NCBI GenBank assembly: GCA_051294375.1
Contig: CM119267.1
Coordinates: forward strand, 5,322,578 to 5,386,577
Origin: Paraspadella gotoi
Lineage: Eukaryota > Chaetognatha
DNA length: 64,000 nt
Direction: 5' to 3'
The notes below the pieces were generated by a model. That model was not told the origin of the DNA, did not search any database, and saw only the letters and a list, made by a program, of their open reading frames with translations. Every line of letters begins with the position of its first letter. The first letter of the stretch is position 1. Made by a program: the position numbers and the translations under genes. Shown one piece after another: positions 12,090 through 27,941 of the stretch.

Positions 12090-13382
12090 ATGGCAAGGTA
12101 AACTATATTAGTCCCGCTCTCATTTAATTTAACTTTTCTCAAGATCTTGAGGGTTTTGACTTTGTACGTAGTTAAATATGCAAACTACTAGCTAATCATT
12201 TCTCAATCGGTGATGACTTTTATTTAAATCATAATAAAGAGAAAGAAAAAGAATCAGGACTAAGAGACTAAAAATAAGCTGCGTATTCCCCTCCACGATC
12301 CTCCCGTCTAGATTTTCCACAAGCTACGACAAGATTCGTGACGACCCCCCGTGGGAGGGTTTGCTGGCCCTGGAGCTCTTGCTCCTATTGCTGGCAATCG
12401 GCGGCATCGCCCTCTTGTGCTACTCCTGGAAAAAGTACAAAAAGTTCGAGAAAAGATTAGAAAATCTTCGAAGAGGCGAACCCTATTACTCGCAAAACGT
12501 GGCGGCGCCCATCTTCATTCCCCCGCTCAAGGTGAGACTCGGCGGAATTTTTTAAACTGCGATATCGTGTCATTCTGAAGCCATTTTCCTCCTTTCACGC
12601 TTTCCCACGTCCCCCCCTTTTTATTTTTCATTTTTAGGAGTACGAAGTTCAATCTCTCGAAATGTGAGTACGTTTAAAAACTTTTTCGGTCAATATTTGC
12701 CGATAAAACTTTGATTTCAAAATTGAAAGAAAAAAAAAAAGTTCTCACTTTTGATATTTACGAAAATTTTTTCAAACCAAATTTCAATTTCTCTGCAAAG
12801 GTACGTTCCGCAGGAGGAGGACGACTTGGGAGAGATCAACCTGGGACTTACCCTCGACGAGGGTGTCAACAAGGGCAGCATGCGGCACAGCAGGGGCGGA
12901 TCGTTCAGGGGTAAGGGCAATTCCCTTTGATTATAATTTCAAATTTCAATATATACGCAATATAAAATATCATAAATAATACTGCATGAAATTGGTACCA
13001 AATTATCAATTCATTTAATAAGCTATCTTACCCAACTTAGGACAGGCTATGGTGTTTTAAGACCTCCATCGCTCTTACTAGATAATGACATAGCATGTCT
13101 CTGCTCTCTTCGGAAAGCAGTTTCCCTTTTGTTCTTTCAATTTGGGTAAAAAAATAAGCGACTATTGGTTAGAACAGTGGGGCATAGGAAAGTAACGCCC
13201 TAAGAGTATCAGAATTGAGATTTCCAACCTCAATAACCAGGACGCCAGGGAAATTTCGTAACTCGAGCATGTTCGCCTTGGGCACGCTTTAATAATTCCC
13301 CCTTCTATCAGGTAAAAGCGACTCGGGCTCAGGCGTCGCTGCCATCAACCCGATCTTCGAAAGAAACGGAAGCCGGAAATGA
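12090..13382 (+). CDS. small single-pass membrane protein (140 residues)
   Basis: Model: join 12090-12097, 12324-12531, 12638-12663, 12801-12910, 13312-13382; every junction is GT-AG and in phase. The first coding exon is only eight bases (ATG plus five). The product starts MASYDKIRDDPPWEG, then has one hydrophobic helix at about residues 16-38 (leucine-rich, ending ALLCYSW), then a Lys/Arg-rich stop-transfer stretch KKYKKFEKRLENLRRG. The remaining 95 residues would be cytoplasmic: acidic (QEEDDLGE), Ser/Gly/Arg-rich, and ending near INPIF. There is no cleavable signal peptide. The layout resembles the membrane-proximal part of a cell-adhesion receptor tail without the ectodomain, but I cannot assign a family. 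It could also be a short isoform of a longer gene whose other exons I did not find. Confidence 0.7.
12988..13105 (+). repeat. copy of interspersed repeat family B (partial)
   Basis: Begins with a match to the end of the 24811-25603 element (GAAATTGGTAC), then carries the shared block around GACAGGCTATGG and ATAATGACATAGCA. It lies in the last intron of the small membrane protein gene and lacks an opposite end. Confidence 0.75.
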
Positions 13383-13504
13383 CCGCGGATTCGATATCGA
13401 GGTTGGGCGGTTCTACTCGTTAGCGTCGATTTATATTCTAACCGCTTCTCAATCGTATCCATTTTGTATTTTCGTCGTTATGTGGAATAATGTTCTTTAC
13501 CGCA

Positions 13505-13510
13505 AATAAA
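13505..13510 (+). other. candidate polyadenylation signal AATAAA
   Basis: AATAAA 123 bases after the stop codon of the small membrane protein gene, before the convergent PIWI gene. Confidence 0.6.
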
Positions 13511-13890
13511 ACCGTTACCCGTATTTCGAGAATGACTTCCTATGCTGTAGCAAGAACTAGTAAAAAGACGATTTTACCAAAAAAATTTACTAACTGAAGG
13601 TAATTTTTTACATAATGAAGAAAAAATGAAAGTAACAGCTCTGTCGAAGGAGCAATTTTGCATGAGACTAAGCCATTAGATAGAAACCAAAAATAGAACC
13701 GGGAAAAAAATTTAAAACTCCATGTAATTTTGCAGGGATGTATTTATAAAAAACTAAAATCTAACTTTGGAAAAAGTCCCATAAATAACAATACAATGAA
13801 CCACATAATAAACTGAACGACGCGCCAAATCGACGCGTTATATAACAAAAAAAAACTAAATCTAAATGTATAAAAGGAAAAGTTTTGCGT

Positions 13891-18833
<4,943 letters not shown>

Positions 18834-18893
18834 TTTTTTTATTATTCTTTTTTTTTATTATTTTAACTGATAAATACGTAGCCTGTCAGGGCT

Positions 18894-18950
18894 AATAAAG
18901 CTTATGTATTAAATGAATGGATAATTTTTATATTGGTTGTACCAGTTTCA
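18894..18950 (-). repeat. end fragment of repeat family B
   Basis: On the - strand this matches the first about 55 bases of the 24811-25603 element (AACTGGTACAACCAATATA followed by ATTATCCATTCATTTAATA). Confidence 0.7.
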
Positions 18951-19487
18951 AAACAGTTAAAGCGAGCTAGAGAGCTAAGAGCAAAGCATAAAAAAATATA
19001 ACACGGATTAAACACCTAGTAACTACTTCACGATAAAATTAAAAAAGCAGGTTAAAATACGTAAATGGAAAAATAATGTATATTCCAGGACGACGGTTTA
19101 AATATTTAAAAAACCATAAATAAATTACTAGTAAAAAAAATAGTGGCAAAGCAAATAAAACACTAAGGTCAAAGAGTTGTCAAAAGTAACACCATTACGT
19201 ACAAGAAAACTAAATATAGTACTAAATCGGAAAAAACAAATTAAAATTATTTGCCTATTATTAATAGTATTAAAGTTTCGGCGGAGAATTCGCGACCGAC
19301 CGTCGACGGGCGAGTTGCGACGAGGAGGAAAAGCCGGTGGTTGCTCCGTCGCTGCCGACAGAGGGCGAACACGACGAACATTAAAACTCGGTAAACAAAA
19401 GGGCAACCAATTTTAAAATAAAATCTAAAGTCAGACTCAAAGCCATAACTTATGTTAAGTTGATGTAGTATAAATATTTTTAGATAT

Positions 19488-19540
19488 TTAAAAAAAAACG
19501 CTAAAACCCCGGTCAGCGAAAGTAAAATTTTACCAATTTA
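19488..19540. mobile_element. family A TIR half-element
   Basis: Carries the family A right end AACCCCGGTCAGCGAAAGTA continuing into AAAATTTTACC. The other end is not recognisable, although CCTAAC-type repeats follow to about 19620. Confidence 0.6.
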
Positions 19541-19841
19541 TTATTAGCTGAGACTTATTTTAAACTTATCTTTACCCCTAACTTATCCCTAACCTTAACT
19601 TACCCTTATCCTATTTTTAACTTTAACTTAGCCTTCTTCTTAATACTGCATAGAAAAAGGTGGCATATATTTTTTGGCAAATTGTCATGGCTATTGGCGA
19701 ATAGATGCTAGGAAAATTCACAACAAATTGTTATCAATTCTAAAGAATATAATTAAACGTGAAAACATTAACATGTTACAACTTACAACTAAAACTATAA
19801 CTAGATAAGGTAGCTTCTAATCAATCCCTGAACTTTGTCTA

Positions 19842-20690
19842 CAGGGGTGGGACTCTATATTCAGACAAAAATTAAAAAATCATTAATCTAAAGCTCTTAA
19901 TGATTTTTAAAATCAAAATAGATATTCACATAGTATTCTCTCTTAGCTTTTTAGACGATACATTAATTATTTTGAAATTCTTTGATATTAAGCTTTTTTT
20001 GATGTAGCAAAGACAACTGCGCGGTTTTCTCCGCGCATTTTGGAAGAAAAATATTCTAATTAATAACAATTAAAAATATTTTTGAAAGTACTTATTTGTA
20101 GTATAATAATTCTTCTGGCAAGATGTACCTGGTATTTTGGTTAAAAACAATTTAAAGTAAGCAGGTAAGATTTGGGCAACTTACTGTTATGGTTTATTTT
20201 TTATTAAAACTTACTTTTATTAAAATTTTTATTAATATTGTCAGATAATTGAAATAATCAAGTAGGATTTCTGAATGCATAATAAAAGCGTCAAAAAGGT
20301 AAGAAATACATAAAGTATTTGAAAATTTAAGCATATTCATTATAATCTTACTAAAATTTTGTTTTACATCTGAAAAAAAATTAAATAGGTTTAATTTGGA
20401 TAAAATCAGGTGAATTGAAGATAAGACATAAGACTGTTATGTTCAGAAACGACCAGTGAAAAATATTAACAAGTATGGCTTTTATCGTATGCAATACAAT
20501 GCGCGCGTATAAAAACGACTCAATATTTTAAAAACATCAACGACACCTTGTAGTTGCTTAAAATTTTTTTTTATTGTATATGAAAGTAAAAAGCCAAAAA
20601 AACTTTTGCTATTCATTTTAAAATTGTTTCTCAAATCGTTAAGACAGGCCAGAACGTTAAATTTTGTCTCGATATGGGGTCCCACCCCTG
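19842..20690. mobile_element. 849-bp element with CAGGGGTGGGAC terminal inverted repeats, hAT-like
   Basis: Left end CAGGGGTGGGACTCTATAT and the inverted right end CAGGGGTGGGACCCCATAT match over about 30 bases with few differences. Ends of the type CAGGGGTGG are typical of hAT transposons. The AT-rich interior has no transposase frame, so this would be a non-autonomous copy. I could not find a clear 8-bp target duplication (TTTGTCTA left, TATAATGT right). Confidence 0.65.
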
Positions 20691-20871
20691 TATAATGTAT
20701 ATATACTTGGGAGAGAGCAAGGATGAAAGCAATATTTTTTTCACACATTGAAAAGAGCATAAAGTATTTGCACCAAAATACCGAATGAATCCATAGCTTT
20801 ATCATTATGATCATTTTTAAGAATCCGTATTTTTTTTTTTCAAAATAGAGTTATTACTCCAGACTTTTAAA

Positions 20872-23800
20872 CTATGGACTGGAACCATCAACAATATGTG
20901 AAGTTAAGTTTGCATCTCCCTGGTCGCCCAAAGTCACCGCCGCTTCCGCCCAAGACGGAAATGTATTTAATTCGAATATGGCGTTTCCCCAAGTGTTGAC
21001 GGCCACGCCTACTATTAGCACGCCGATAACGTTCATGAAAAAGCCAGCTTTGCACTGAAAACAAAAGCATAGTAAGTTGGTTGAAGTCAATCGGCGTTTT
21101 CAAATTAAAACTGCAGTTATCAGTTGATGCTCAGCTAACCATGTCGATGATCTTCAGTTTTCCGTACGAAAACGCGATGGCCGCCGGAGGTGTGGCCACC
21201 GGAAGCATGAAGGCGAACGACGCGGAAATTGTCGTCGGCAGAAGCGTCAGATAAGGGTTTAGACGAAGCGAGAGCGCCTGGGTGATCAAGAATGAGACAT
21301 GAAATTGTCATTGTCCAAGTATGTTGTTTTACATTTCCTAAAGAAAATCCATCTCACCAAATCGGCCATAACAGGCGTGTAGATCTGACAAGATGCCATG
21401 ACGGATGCCATGTCCGTTGTCAAGGCGACGACGGCGCCGATGATGAATGGCAACGACCAAACAGGCACCGAAGAGAAAACCGAGAACCGTTCTCCCAACC
21501 ACAACGAAAGCCCAGTCGCGGTCATGCCTGACAAAAATAAAATGGATTGCTCTAAAATTAAAAGCATCAACTTAAATTGCATGATTTTTAGTTGCAACTC
21601 ACGGAACTCAATGTTCTTCCTCTTTCTGGTCTCACCTTCTGCAAGCGCCAATCCTCCCCCCATAATCAACACGATGCACCATGGCAACTTTTCGTGAACG
21701 GTTTCCCAGTCGAGAATGCGCGGAGCAGGCTGGGTCAGATCATATACTTCCTCACTCTCCTCGCCGGGCGATTGGGGATTCTTCTTGGAGGAAACTGACG
21801 ATGGGAGAAACCGGGGAAAGCAGAGGCCCAAAAACGGAGGCGCCCTCGCGGGGAGCAGGAAAAGGAGAAGACAGATGAAGATAGCCGGCACCGCGTCTGA
21901 GATGTACCTGTCGTAAACAAAAAAGAAGGCAAATTTTAGAGGAAAAAAAATTGCGATGAATTCTCTCCTCTGTAAGCTTTCCTAAACGCACGACATTGAG
22001 ACTAACGCTTGGAAACTTAAACTAAAACACTCTAGAAAGAATCGATGGTAAAATCTAGGCGTTGGGTAGTTTAGTCTCTTTGCCGCAAAAGTTCGCGATC
22101 CCCCGGAAGCGAAGATGAGGACGGGACATTTCGTCTTCCTTTTGGTGGCGGCAATTTTCGTCGACGGCGGAGGCAAAAGAGGCCACGAGTATCCCAGAGA
22201 AAACGACATACGTTCAGGCAATCTCCAAGACTTCGTTTCGAGTCAAAAGCTAATAGACTAATAGCAATTGTCAATTTTTCTTGAGTGTGTATTTTCAAAA
22301 AATATAATACGAAAGGTAGCGAATAAGACTTTCATTTTATATTTTATGATATTTTTTATGAAATTTATCCCTTTTTGCAGTTCATCGGCTAAGAATGAAG
22401 TCGGACGAAACTGATTTCCGGGTTTGCGTGGAGAGCAAGTGCAAGAAGCAATGCGCCAAAAAGACGCATATACGTAAATTACTAATTTAAGATGTGCAGT
22501 GAAAATTAAAAAAAACACAATGTAAGTAATATACCAACCCTTATTTGCGGTTCCATGAAGTGATCGGAGAAAAGAAAGATTACAAGCAAGAGGTGCTGTC
22601 TTACGCGTGCACACAATGCGAAGCTTCTTGCTTCGCGCCGCCCGGTGGGGAAGAGAAGTTGCTGAAAGTCGGGGGAAGTCTGAGGCAGAGGGATTCTGTG
22701 AGGAAGGAACTCTTGAGGATGAGGTAAACGGCTTCCCCCGTGAATCAACGTTAATGCGCTGAACCGGGTCTCTATCATTCTTCACAGGAAAAGAGGAAAG
22801 ACGCTCGAGAAACAAGTTCGAAAAGTCGGGAAAAGCTGGCGCATCAAGAATTAGACGGCAGAAAGCGTAAATTTCGGCGCGATAAGCGCCTGGGATATTT
22901 CTTTAATGTGTCGAATTGTTATCATTTCTTCCGATTGATTGTAAGAGAAATTCGACCGTAAAATTACCATCAACGACATCAATTTTGTTCTCACGAAAAA
23001 AACAGAAGCTCTGGTTTTTTGTTAGCGTGCAGATGACGACGTTAGCGAGTCGGAATAGAGGGACGAACTTTAACCTTTTTTTCTGAACCGAACTCGCCTT
23101 AGTCGCTTTTCTCAAAGTTGATTGGTTGCCCCAAATTACCCAATTACCCAATCTTTCCATAGCAAGTAGTATAATTAGCAAGGTGACATCTCACCCGTCT
23201 TTGAAGTAGACGGCGTAACCTGTGACGAATCCCGGCTCACGCGTGAACCAAAGGAGAAAAAGGACGAAAAAAAGGAGGACGACGACGACCTCGTCGAAGC
23301 CGAGCGCGCCGAGAGCTCGGTATTTCCTTCGGATGAGAGCGCGAACGGCTGGATTCTCCGCGTCCGTCTTTCCGGAACACGTTAGTGATCTGAGTATGAG
23401 AAGAGAACGATTCTGAAAGAGCGGCTGTCAATTTCTTCATAGTTTTCTTTCTTGGCAAAACCTTGGCATCCATCGAAACTTAAATCCGGCATAAACTCAT
23501 TCAACAACATCCAGAATATTTACCGCAAACCCATGAAGCATATTTGGAGCCACACCCATCCTAGAAGGACGACGACGAGCATGGCGGGAAAAGAGAATCC
23601 CGACCAGTTGACGAAGTTCATGTTGCTCCCGGGAAATCTTTTGTTCATGTAGGCCAACGTTACCAGATTTGGGGTGCAACCTGTGATGAAACGTTAAGTA
23701 TCTACAATGTAGATTCTACATTCTTCCAAATTTTATATCTTCATAAACTCGACATCTTCCTTGTATTAGCATATTTTAATTTATGGTTTTCTTAGTTACC

Positions 23801-26073
23801 GGTAAGAAGTCCGGTGCCACCTAATTGAGCAGAGTAACAGACGCAAAGCAGCATCATCTTGTCCTCGCGACTGGGCTCGGCGCTTCGCCGAGTCGAACTT
23901 TTCTCTTCCGTTTTCAATTTCGTCGCCGTGGAATTCGATTCTAATATAAACAGGACATTATACTGGTACTAATACTAATACATAGTACTTTTGACGTTCG
24001 AATTCATTCATCGAACATTTTAGTTGAAACTTGAAAGAAAATTTTATAAAGCATTATAACCTTTTTTAACGTCGCCCATATTGGTGAGATTATTATCGCC
24101 ATCGACGTCTGGGTTTTCCGTCCCCGAGTCTCCTTTAAGGTCGATCAATGTATTTAAAAAAGATAAATTTGGTCAATTATTTTGCCATCAACAAATTATA
24201 AACTGCCTTTCGATCTCGCCATTTCGTCCAAGATAGCGTTGGCTATGGGCATCATCATCGCCGTCGTCGCCGTGTTCGAAAGGAACATTGAGAGAAAGGC
24301 TGTCACCAGCATTAGCCCCAGCATAATCCTGTTGCGATTAAAAATGTAAAAAAATATACACCGGTCTAATCATAATCATAAAATGATATAACAACTCTGC
24401 TCACCATCGAGGCTTCGATCCCAACAACATGAGGACGCTCAAAGCGATTCGCTCGTGAACGTGGGACTTTTCTACGGCGATGGCGACAATCAATCCGCCC
24501 ATGATGATGAACTGAACTTCCTAACAGCAGAAAATGAAGAGGCTGAGATCGAATCGAACGCTTTTCAAATTTACATCGATCGATGGACACTGGAATCGAC
24601 TCACGTTAAAATACGCCCCACAAGTCCTCCGGGCGTCCAAGACACCCAGAACAGGAAATAGAAAGACTGGCATGATCCCGGTGATGGCGAGAGGCACCAG
24701 TTCGAGGATCCAAAAGCTTGCCATGATGATCGCGCAATAAGCCATGCGGCCTGCCTGAAGGTCGGCGGACTTTACGTGTTTATTGGCATATTGAGTGAGA
24801 GTAACAATATGAAATTGGTACAACTAATATACAAATTATCCAATCATTTAATAAATAAGCTTGCCCCTGATTTTGGACAGGCTTTGGTAGTTTAAGGCCC
24901 CCATCACTCTTACAAGATAATGACATAGCAGGACCCTGCTTGTTCTGTCACTAACTCATAACAATTATTACCGTCTCTTCACTTTCTTTTTCTTTTTTTC
25001 TCTTTCTTTTTCGTTTGTTTAGAATTTGAAATAAGAAAAGTTTTCTTTAAAGTTTTCATTAAAACTTCGTTGGGAAAAAAAAGAAAACTTTTCTGATCTC
25101 AGATATAATATACATAATTACATGATTATATATTTTACTTTAAAAAATCACGTTACTATTAATAATTTGCAAAATCGAGTTTGGGAGGAAGGTCGTGATA
25201 TATTCAGTTGGGTAAAGTATAAGTCGTATAATAATATTTGAACTACAAAAAGTGAGGTTAGTTTATAGTACTTTTTATAAGATATTCAAATCTGCCATAA
25301 TAATATTAAAAGATTTTTTTTTTAATTCAGCTCCTTGTATTTGGATGCTAGTTCGGAGTACAATAAGTATTCCCCGATCTAATACTTAAGGGAGTGGTCT
25401 TTTCATACAATTGAAACATTCTTTGAAATATTTTCCACTTCATTGATAGGGAAGCCAGGTACTCTGGGAGTGAATAAACGGGACTGTGAAAGAGTCTTGA
25501 TTGAAAGCTTGCAGGGACCTGCTATGTAATTATCTTGTAAGAGTGATGGAGGCCTTAAACCACCAAAGCCTGTCCAAATTTTTATATTGGTTGTACCAAT
25601 TTCATTCAATATTTGATATAGACCAATGTTTCTTAATTTACTTTGGCCCATAAAATATATATTTAAAATTTTAATCCCATTAAAAATTAGTAAAATCAAT
25701 GCGCCCTACTATTTAGGAAATAGACACTCGACAGTTCACGCTACTTATATACATAAGTCTCACGTCTGGTTTTTCTTCATCGTTCCATAATATTGCGACG
25801 GGTGAAAAGACGACGACGACGACCACCACCATCACGGACTTCCAATGATTGAGCAAGATTCGGCCGATGAATTTGGCCGAGAGCTTTCGGCGAGCGAGTC
25901 TGGCCGCACTAAGGGAAGCTTTTCTTCCCGTGGCATTGTCTGATAAAATAAATAAAGGATAAACGAATTATCTTTGTGAAGTCAAATTGAAACAGATATA
26001 TGGACAAACTTTTGCCGTCGAGCTCCGTCTCCACGCCCTCTGGGATGATGAAATCCGATACAGACGACGGCAT
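20872..26073 (-). CDS. SLC13: SLC13 (INDY / Na-carboxylate cotransporter) family protein
   Basis: Thirteen coding exons: 26073-26010, 25939-25764, 24754-24605, 24520-24405, 24328-24204, 24132-24061, 23940-23800, 23680-23524, 23389-23195, 21907-21636, 21527-21358, 21277-21140, 21054-20872. They give 652 residues. Family signatures include the first SNT motif LSNTATTAMMMPIAN (186-188), LLWFTREPGF, LDWETVHEKLPW, SFAFMLPVATPP and, near the C-terminus, NTWGNAIFELNTFPSW. Members carry citrate, succinate and other dicarboxylates with sodium across plasma membranes. The second SNT region, normally TSNVATT, reads DMASVMASC (528-536), with Val in place of the key Asn. The 3' edge of exon 5 is uncertain (GT at 24203 or a GC donor three bases earlier). 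Exon 6 has a weak polypyrimidine tract. A nested gene sits in the 1.29-kb intron 21908-23194 and an 800-bp element in intron 2. Confidence 0.93.
22115..22854 (+). CDS. nested small secreted Cys/Lys-rich protein
   Basis: Four exons on the opposite strand inside an SLC13 intron: 22115-22217, 22381-22473, 22561-22723, 22788-22854; 141 residues. Exons 2-4 join in phase with good acceptors and end at TAG. Exon 1 must leave one base. The best donor is a GC site (TTCAG then GCAATC), with weak GT options at 22212 and 22242 that change up to about nine residues. The protein begins with a signal peptide (MRTGHFVFLLVAAIFVDGG), then a KR dibasic site. Six cysteines follow in two clusters: CVESKCKKQC (CX4CX3C) and CTQCEASC (CX2CX3C). 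The C-terminus is strongly basic (RKRGKTLEKQVRKVGKSWR). The paired CX3C clusters could form a helical hairpin. I recognise no family. An extracellular effector, antimicrobial peptide or hormone precursor are all possible. Confidence 0.65.
24811..25603. mobile_element. family B element, 793 bp with inverted ends
   Basis: Left end GAAATTGGTACAACTAATAT and right end (inverted) GAAATTGGTACAACCAATAT match. The blocks with GACAGGCTTTGG and TTACAAGATAAT repeat in inverse order at 24890-24930 and 25520-25580, so the arms are about 110-125 bp. CAATAT occurs just outside both ends but not at equal distance. The AT-rich middle shows no transposase. It lies in SLC13 intron 2. Confidence 0.75.
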
Positions 26074-26734
26074 CTTTACATTTTCATTTTCTTTCGACGA
26101 AAAACGGGGGCGAATTAGTTTCGCTCTGGATTCTCTCACTTCGTGATATCACGTACTTTTGATTTCACTCAAGCATTGGTTTCTTTAACAATTAAAGGAA
26201 AGAAAAAGAAAACCAAGAGTTGAAATTGTCGACTACACAGAATCAAAACATTTTTAAAGCATTATAATTTTAAACATTGTACTTTTTTCAATTCGCCGTT
26301 AGCACTTAGAACTATTGGTTTGACAACTGGTTCTGTAATTTTCAAAAAGATTGATGATTGAAAATATGGAAATATGGATATTTTTGTCGTTGGAATGACT
26401 TGAAAATGAACTACAATTTATTACAATTTTCAATCAAGCGATCCTAAAATAATCCTCTCTGCGTAAACCACCGATCGGGGCAAACTGCCTTGGCTAGGGC
26501 CAAAAGCTCAACCTTTTTTTCCCCCTCAGCACAGCAGTCATCGTTTCGATTTTACGTTTTTCTCTATTTGTTTTGATCAAAAACACTGCCGTTAATTGAC
26601 GCATGTTTCGCCGTCTGGGTTTTTTCGTGCAAGTAATTTAGTATCGGCTAAATTAAATTTAATTTACTATTATACGCCATTTCTATAATAGGTAAGCTTT
26701 TCCATAAAACAAATAATAACATTGAAAAAAAAAT
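26074..26734. other. SLC13 upstream region
   Basis: AT-rich sequence between the SLC13 start codon and the tRNA gene. No open frame of interest; the SLC13 promoter must lie here or beyond the tRNA. Confidence 0.5.
26725..26733 (-). terminator. RNA polymerase III terminator of tRNA-Ser
   Basis: A run of nine T on the - strand, directly after the tRNA 3' end. Confidence 0.85.
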
Positions 26735-26816
26735 CGCTGTGAACAGGGTTCGAACCTGTGCGGGAATATCCCATTGGATTTCGAGTCCAACGCCTTAACC
26801 ACTCGGCCATCACAGC
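26735..26816 (-). tRNA. tRNA-Ser-CGA: tRNA-Ser (anticodon CGA)
   Basis: An 82-base cloverleaf on the - strand. Acceptor stem GCTGTGA pairs with TCACAGC near the 3' end. The A box reads TGGCCGAGTGGTTAAGG and the B box GGTTCGAACCC. The anticodon stem-loop TTGGACTCGAAATCCAA has loop CTCGAAA, anticodon CGA (reads UCG, serine). The long variable arm (TGGGATATTCCCG) is typical of class II tRNA-Ser. There is no intron. A poly-T terminator follows. Confidence 0.97.
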
Positions 26817-27533
26817 CACAAATACCCTAGGATGAAATTTTAATCATATTTCGGTTAAAGTGATTTAGCAATCTTAGTTCTTTTATAATTCTTACAAAAC
26901 AAGAAATTTAGAAATTTATGGGGCGTTTAAAGAGTTTTTTCCCTTTCCTTCGTTACAACCAACAGTACTACGATCAAAGGTTTTCGAACACGTGTTAAAT
27001 TCCTCAGAACTCATTTTTTAGAAAGAGAACGAAGGAATATTCGTTTTGGTCATAGAGTTGAAATTCGTAACTCGTCTGACTCGATTTGATTGCGACATCG
27101 TATGAGCTGGCCTTGCGGTTATTTAATGCTTTGTGATAGGGTGAAAATAATAAATTGCTTTATCGTGAAATTATCAGTTTCATTCGTGAAAAGTGTCCGT
27201 GGTCCTGCTGATAATTTCCCAGGAAAATGGTATAAAAGCAGAAATATTTTCTAATAAATGCATTCGATTTGATTACTAACTTTCCGCTGGACTGAGAATC
27301 CTTCACAGGTGAAAACTAATACTTACCCAATGCGCATCCAATAATTTTTTATTATAAATAATTTTTGTTCATAATTTTCGGAAAAATCGTAGTACAAGTA
27401 GCATTAAAGTTCAATGCGCAGAAAGGCTCAAGTGTGTTTTCTTTCTTTTTATTGACGAAAGGTTGAATGACAAAACATTTGTTCTCAAGGATAGAGAAAG
27501 AGTGAGGGGGGGTAGGGGCACAGTAAAAACGTT

Positions 27534-27581
<48 letters not shown>

Positions 27582-27941
27582 TAAAATGAAAATTTTTTAA
27601 GTTTTTCGTTGTGTAATTACAAAAAAAGTAAGACCGCATCCTAAGTAATAGCACGATAAGATTTTTATTTATTCGAAAATATAATGAGAAAGATATATAG
27701 ATCATTATTCCTAAATTAAATCAATTAAAGTAATTCAACCAAGGGACGGAAATAAAAAAAATATAATTTTTCTTGAGAACGTAGGAGTAATGAGTATATA
27801 TATTATATATATAAAGTCATTATGTATAAAATTTAATACAAGATTCAGTAACTTATGATAATATTTATATTATATTTAGTCATGCATTAAGTATATTGAT
27901 TTGCAATATTATTCCTTATCTTTTAAACCCAAAAGCCAAAG
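26817..27941. other. intergenic stretch between tRNA and NPC2
   Basis: AT-rich, with a (GA)n run at 27538-27580. No coding exon supported; it should include the NPC2 promoter. Confidence 0.55.
27538..27580. repeat. (GA)n microsatellite
   Basis: Uninterrupted GA dinucleotide run. Confidence 0.95.

Larger units (their letters stand above)
18834..20871. other. intergenic stretch between PIWI and SLC13, transposon-rich
   Basis: No gene seen. It holds pieces of three repeat families: a family B end at 18894-18950, a family A half at 19488-19540 and an 849-bp TIR element at 19842-20690. A small GC-richer patch at about 19270-19385 has no splice-consistent coding frame. Confidence 0.6.

Noticed and set aside
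22258-22815. A 185-codon - strand open frame in the SLC13 intron
   Set aside because: Its codons are AT-rich and it includes intron-like stretches; the + strand reading of the same DNA has a signal peptide and phase-matched exons.
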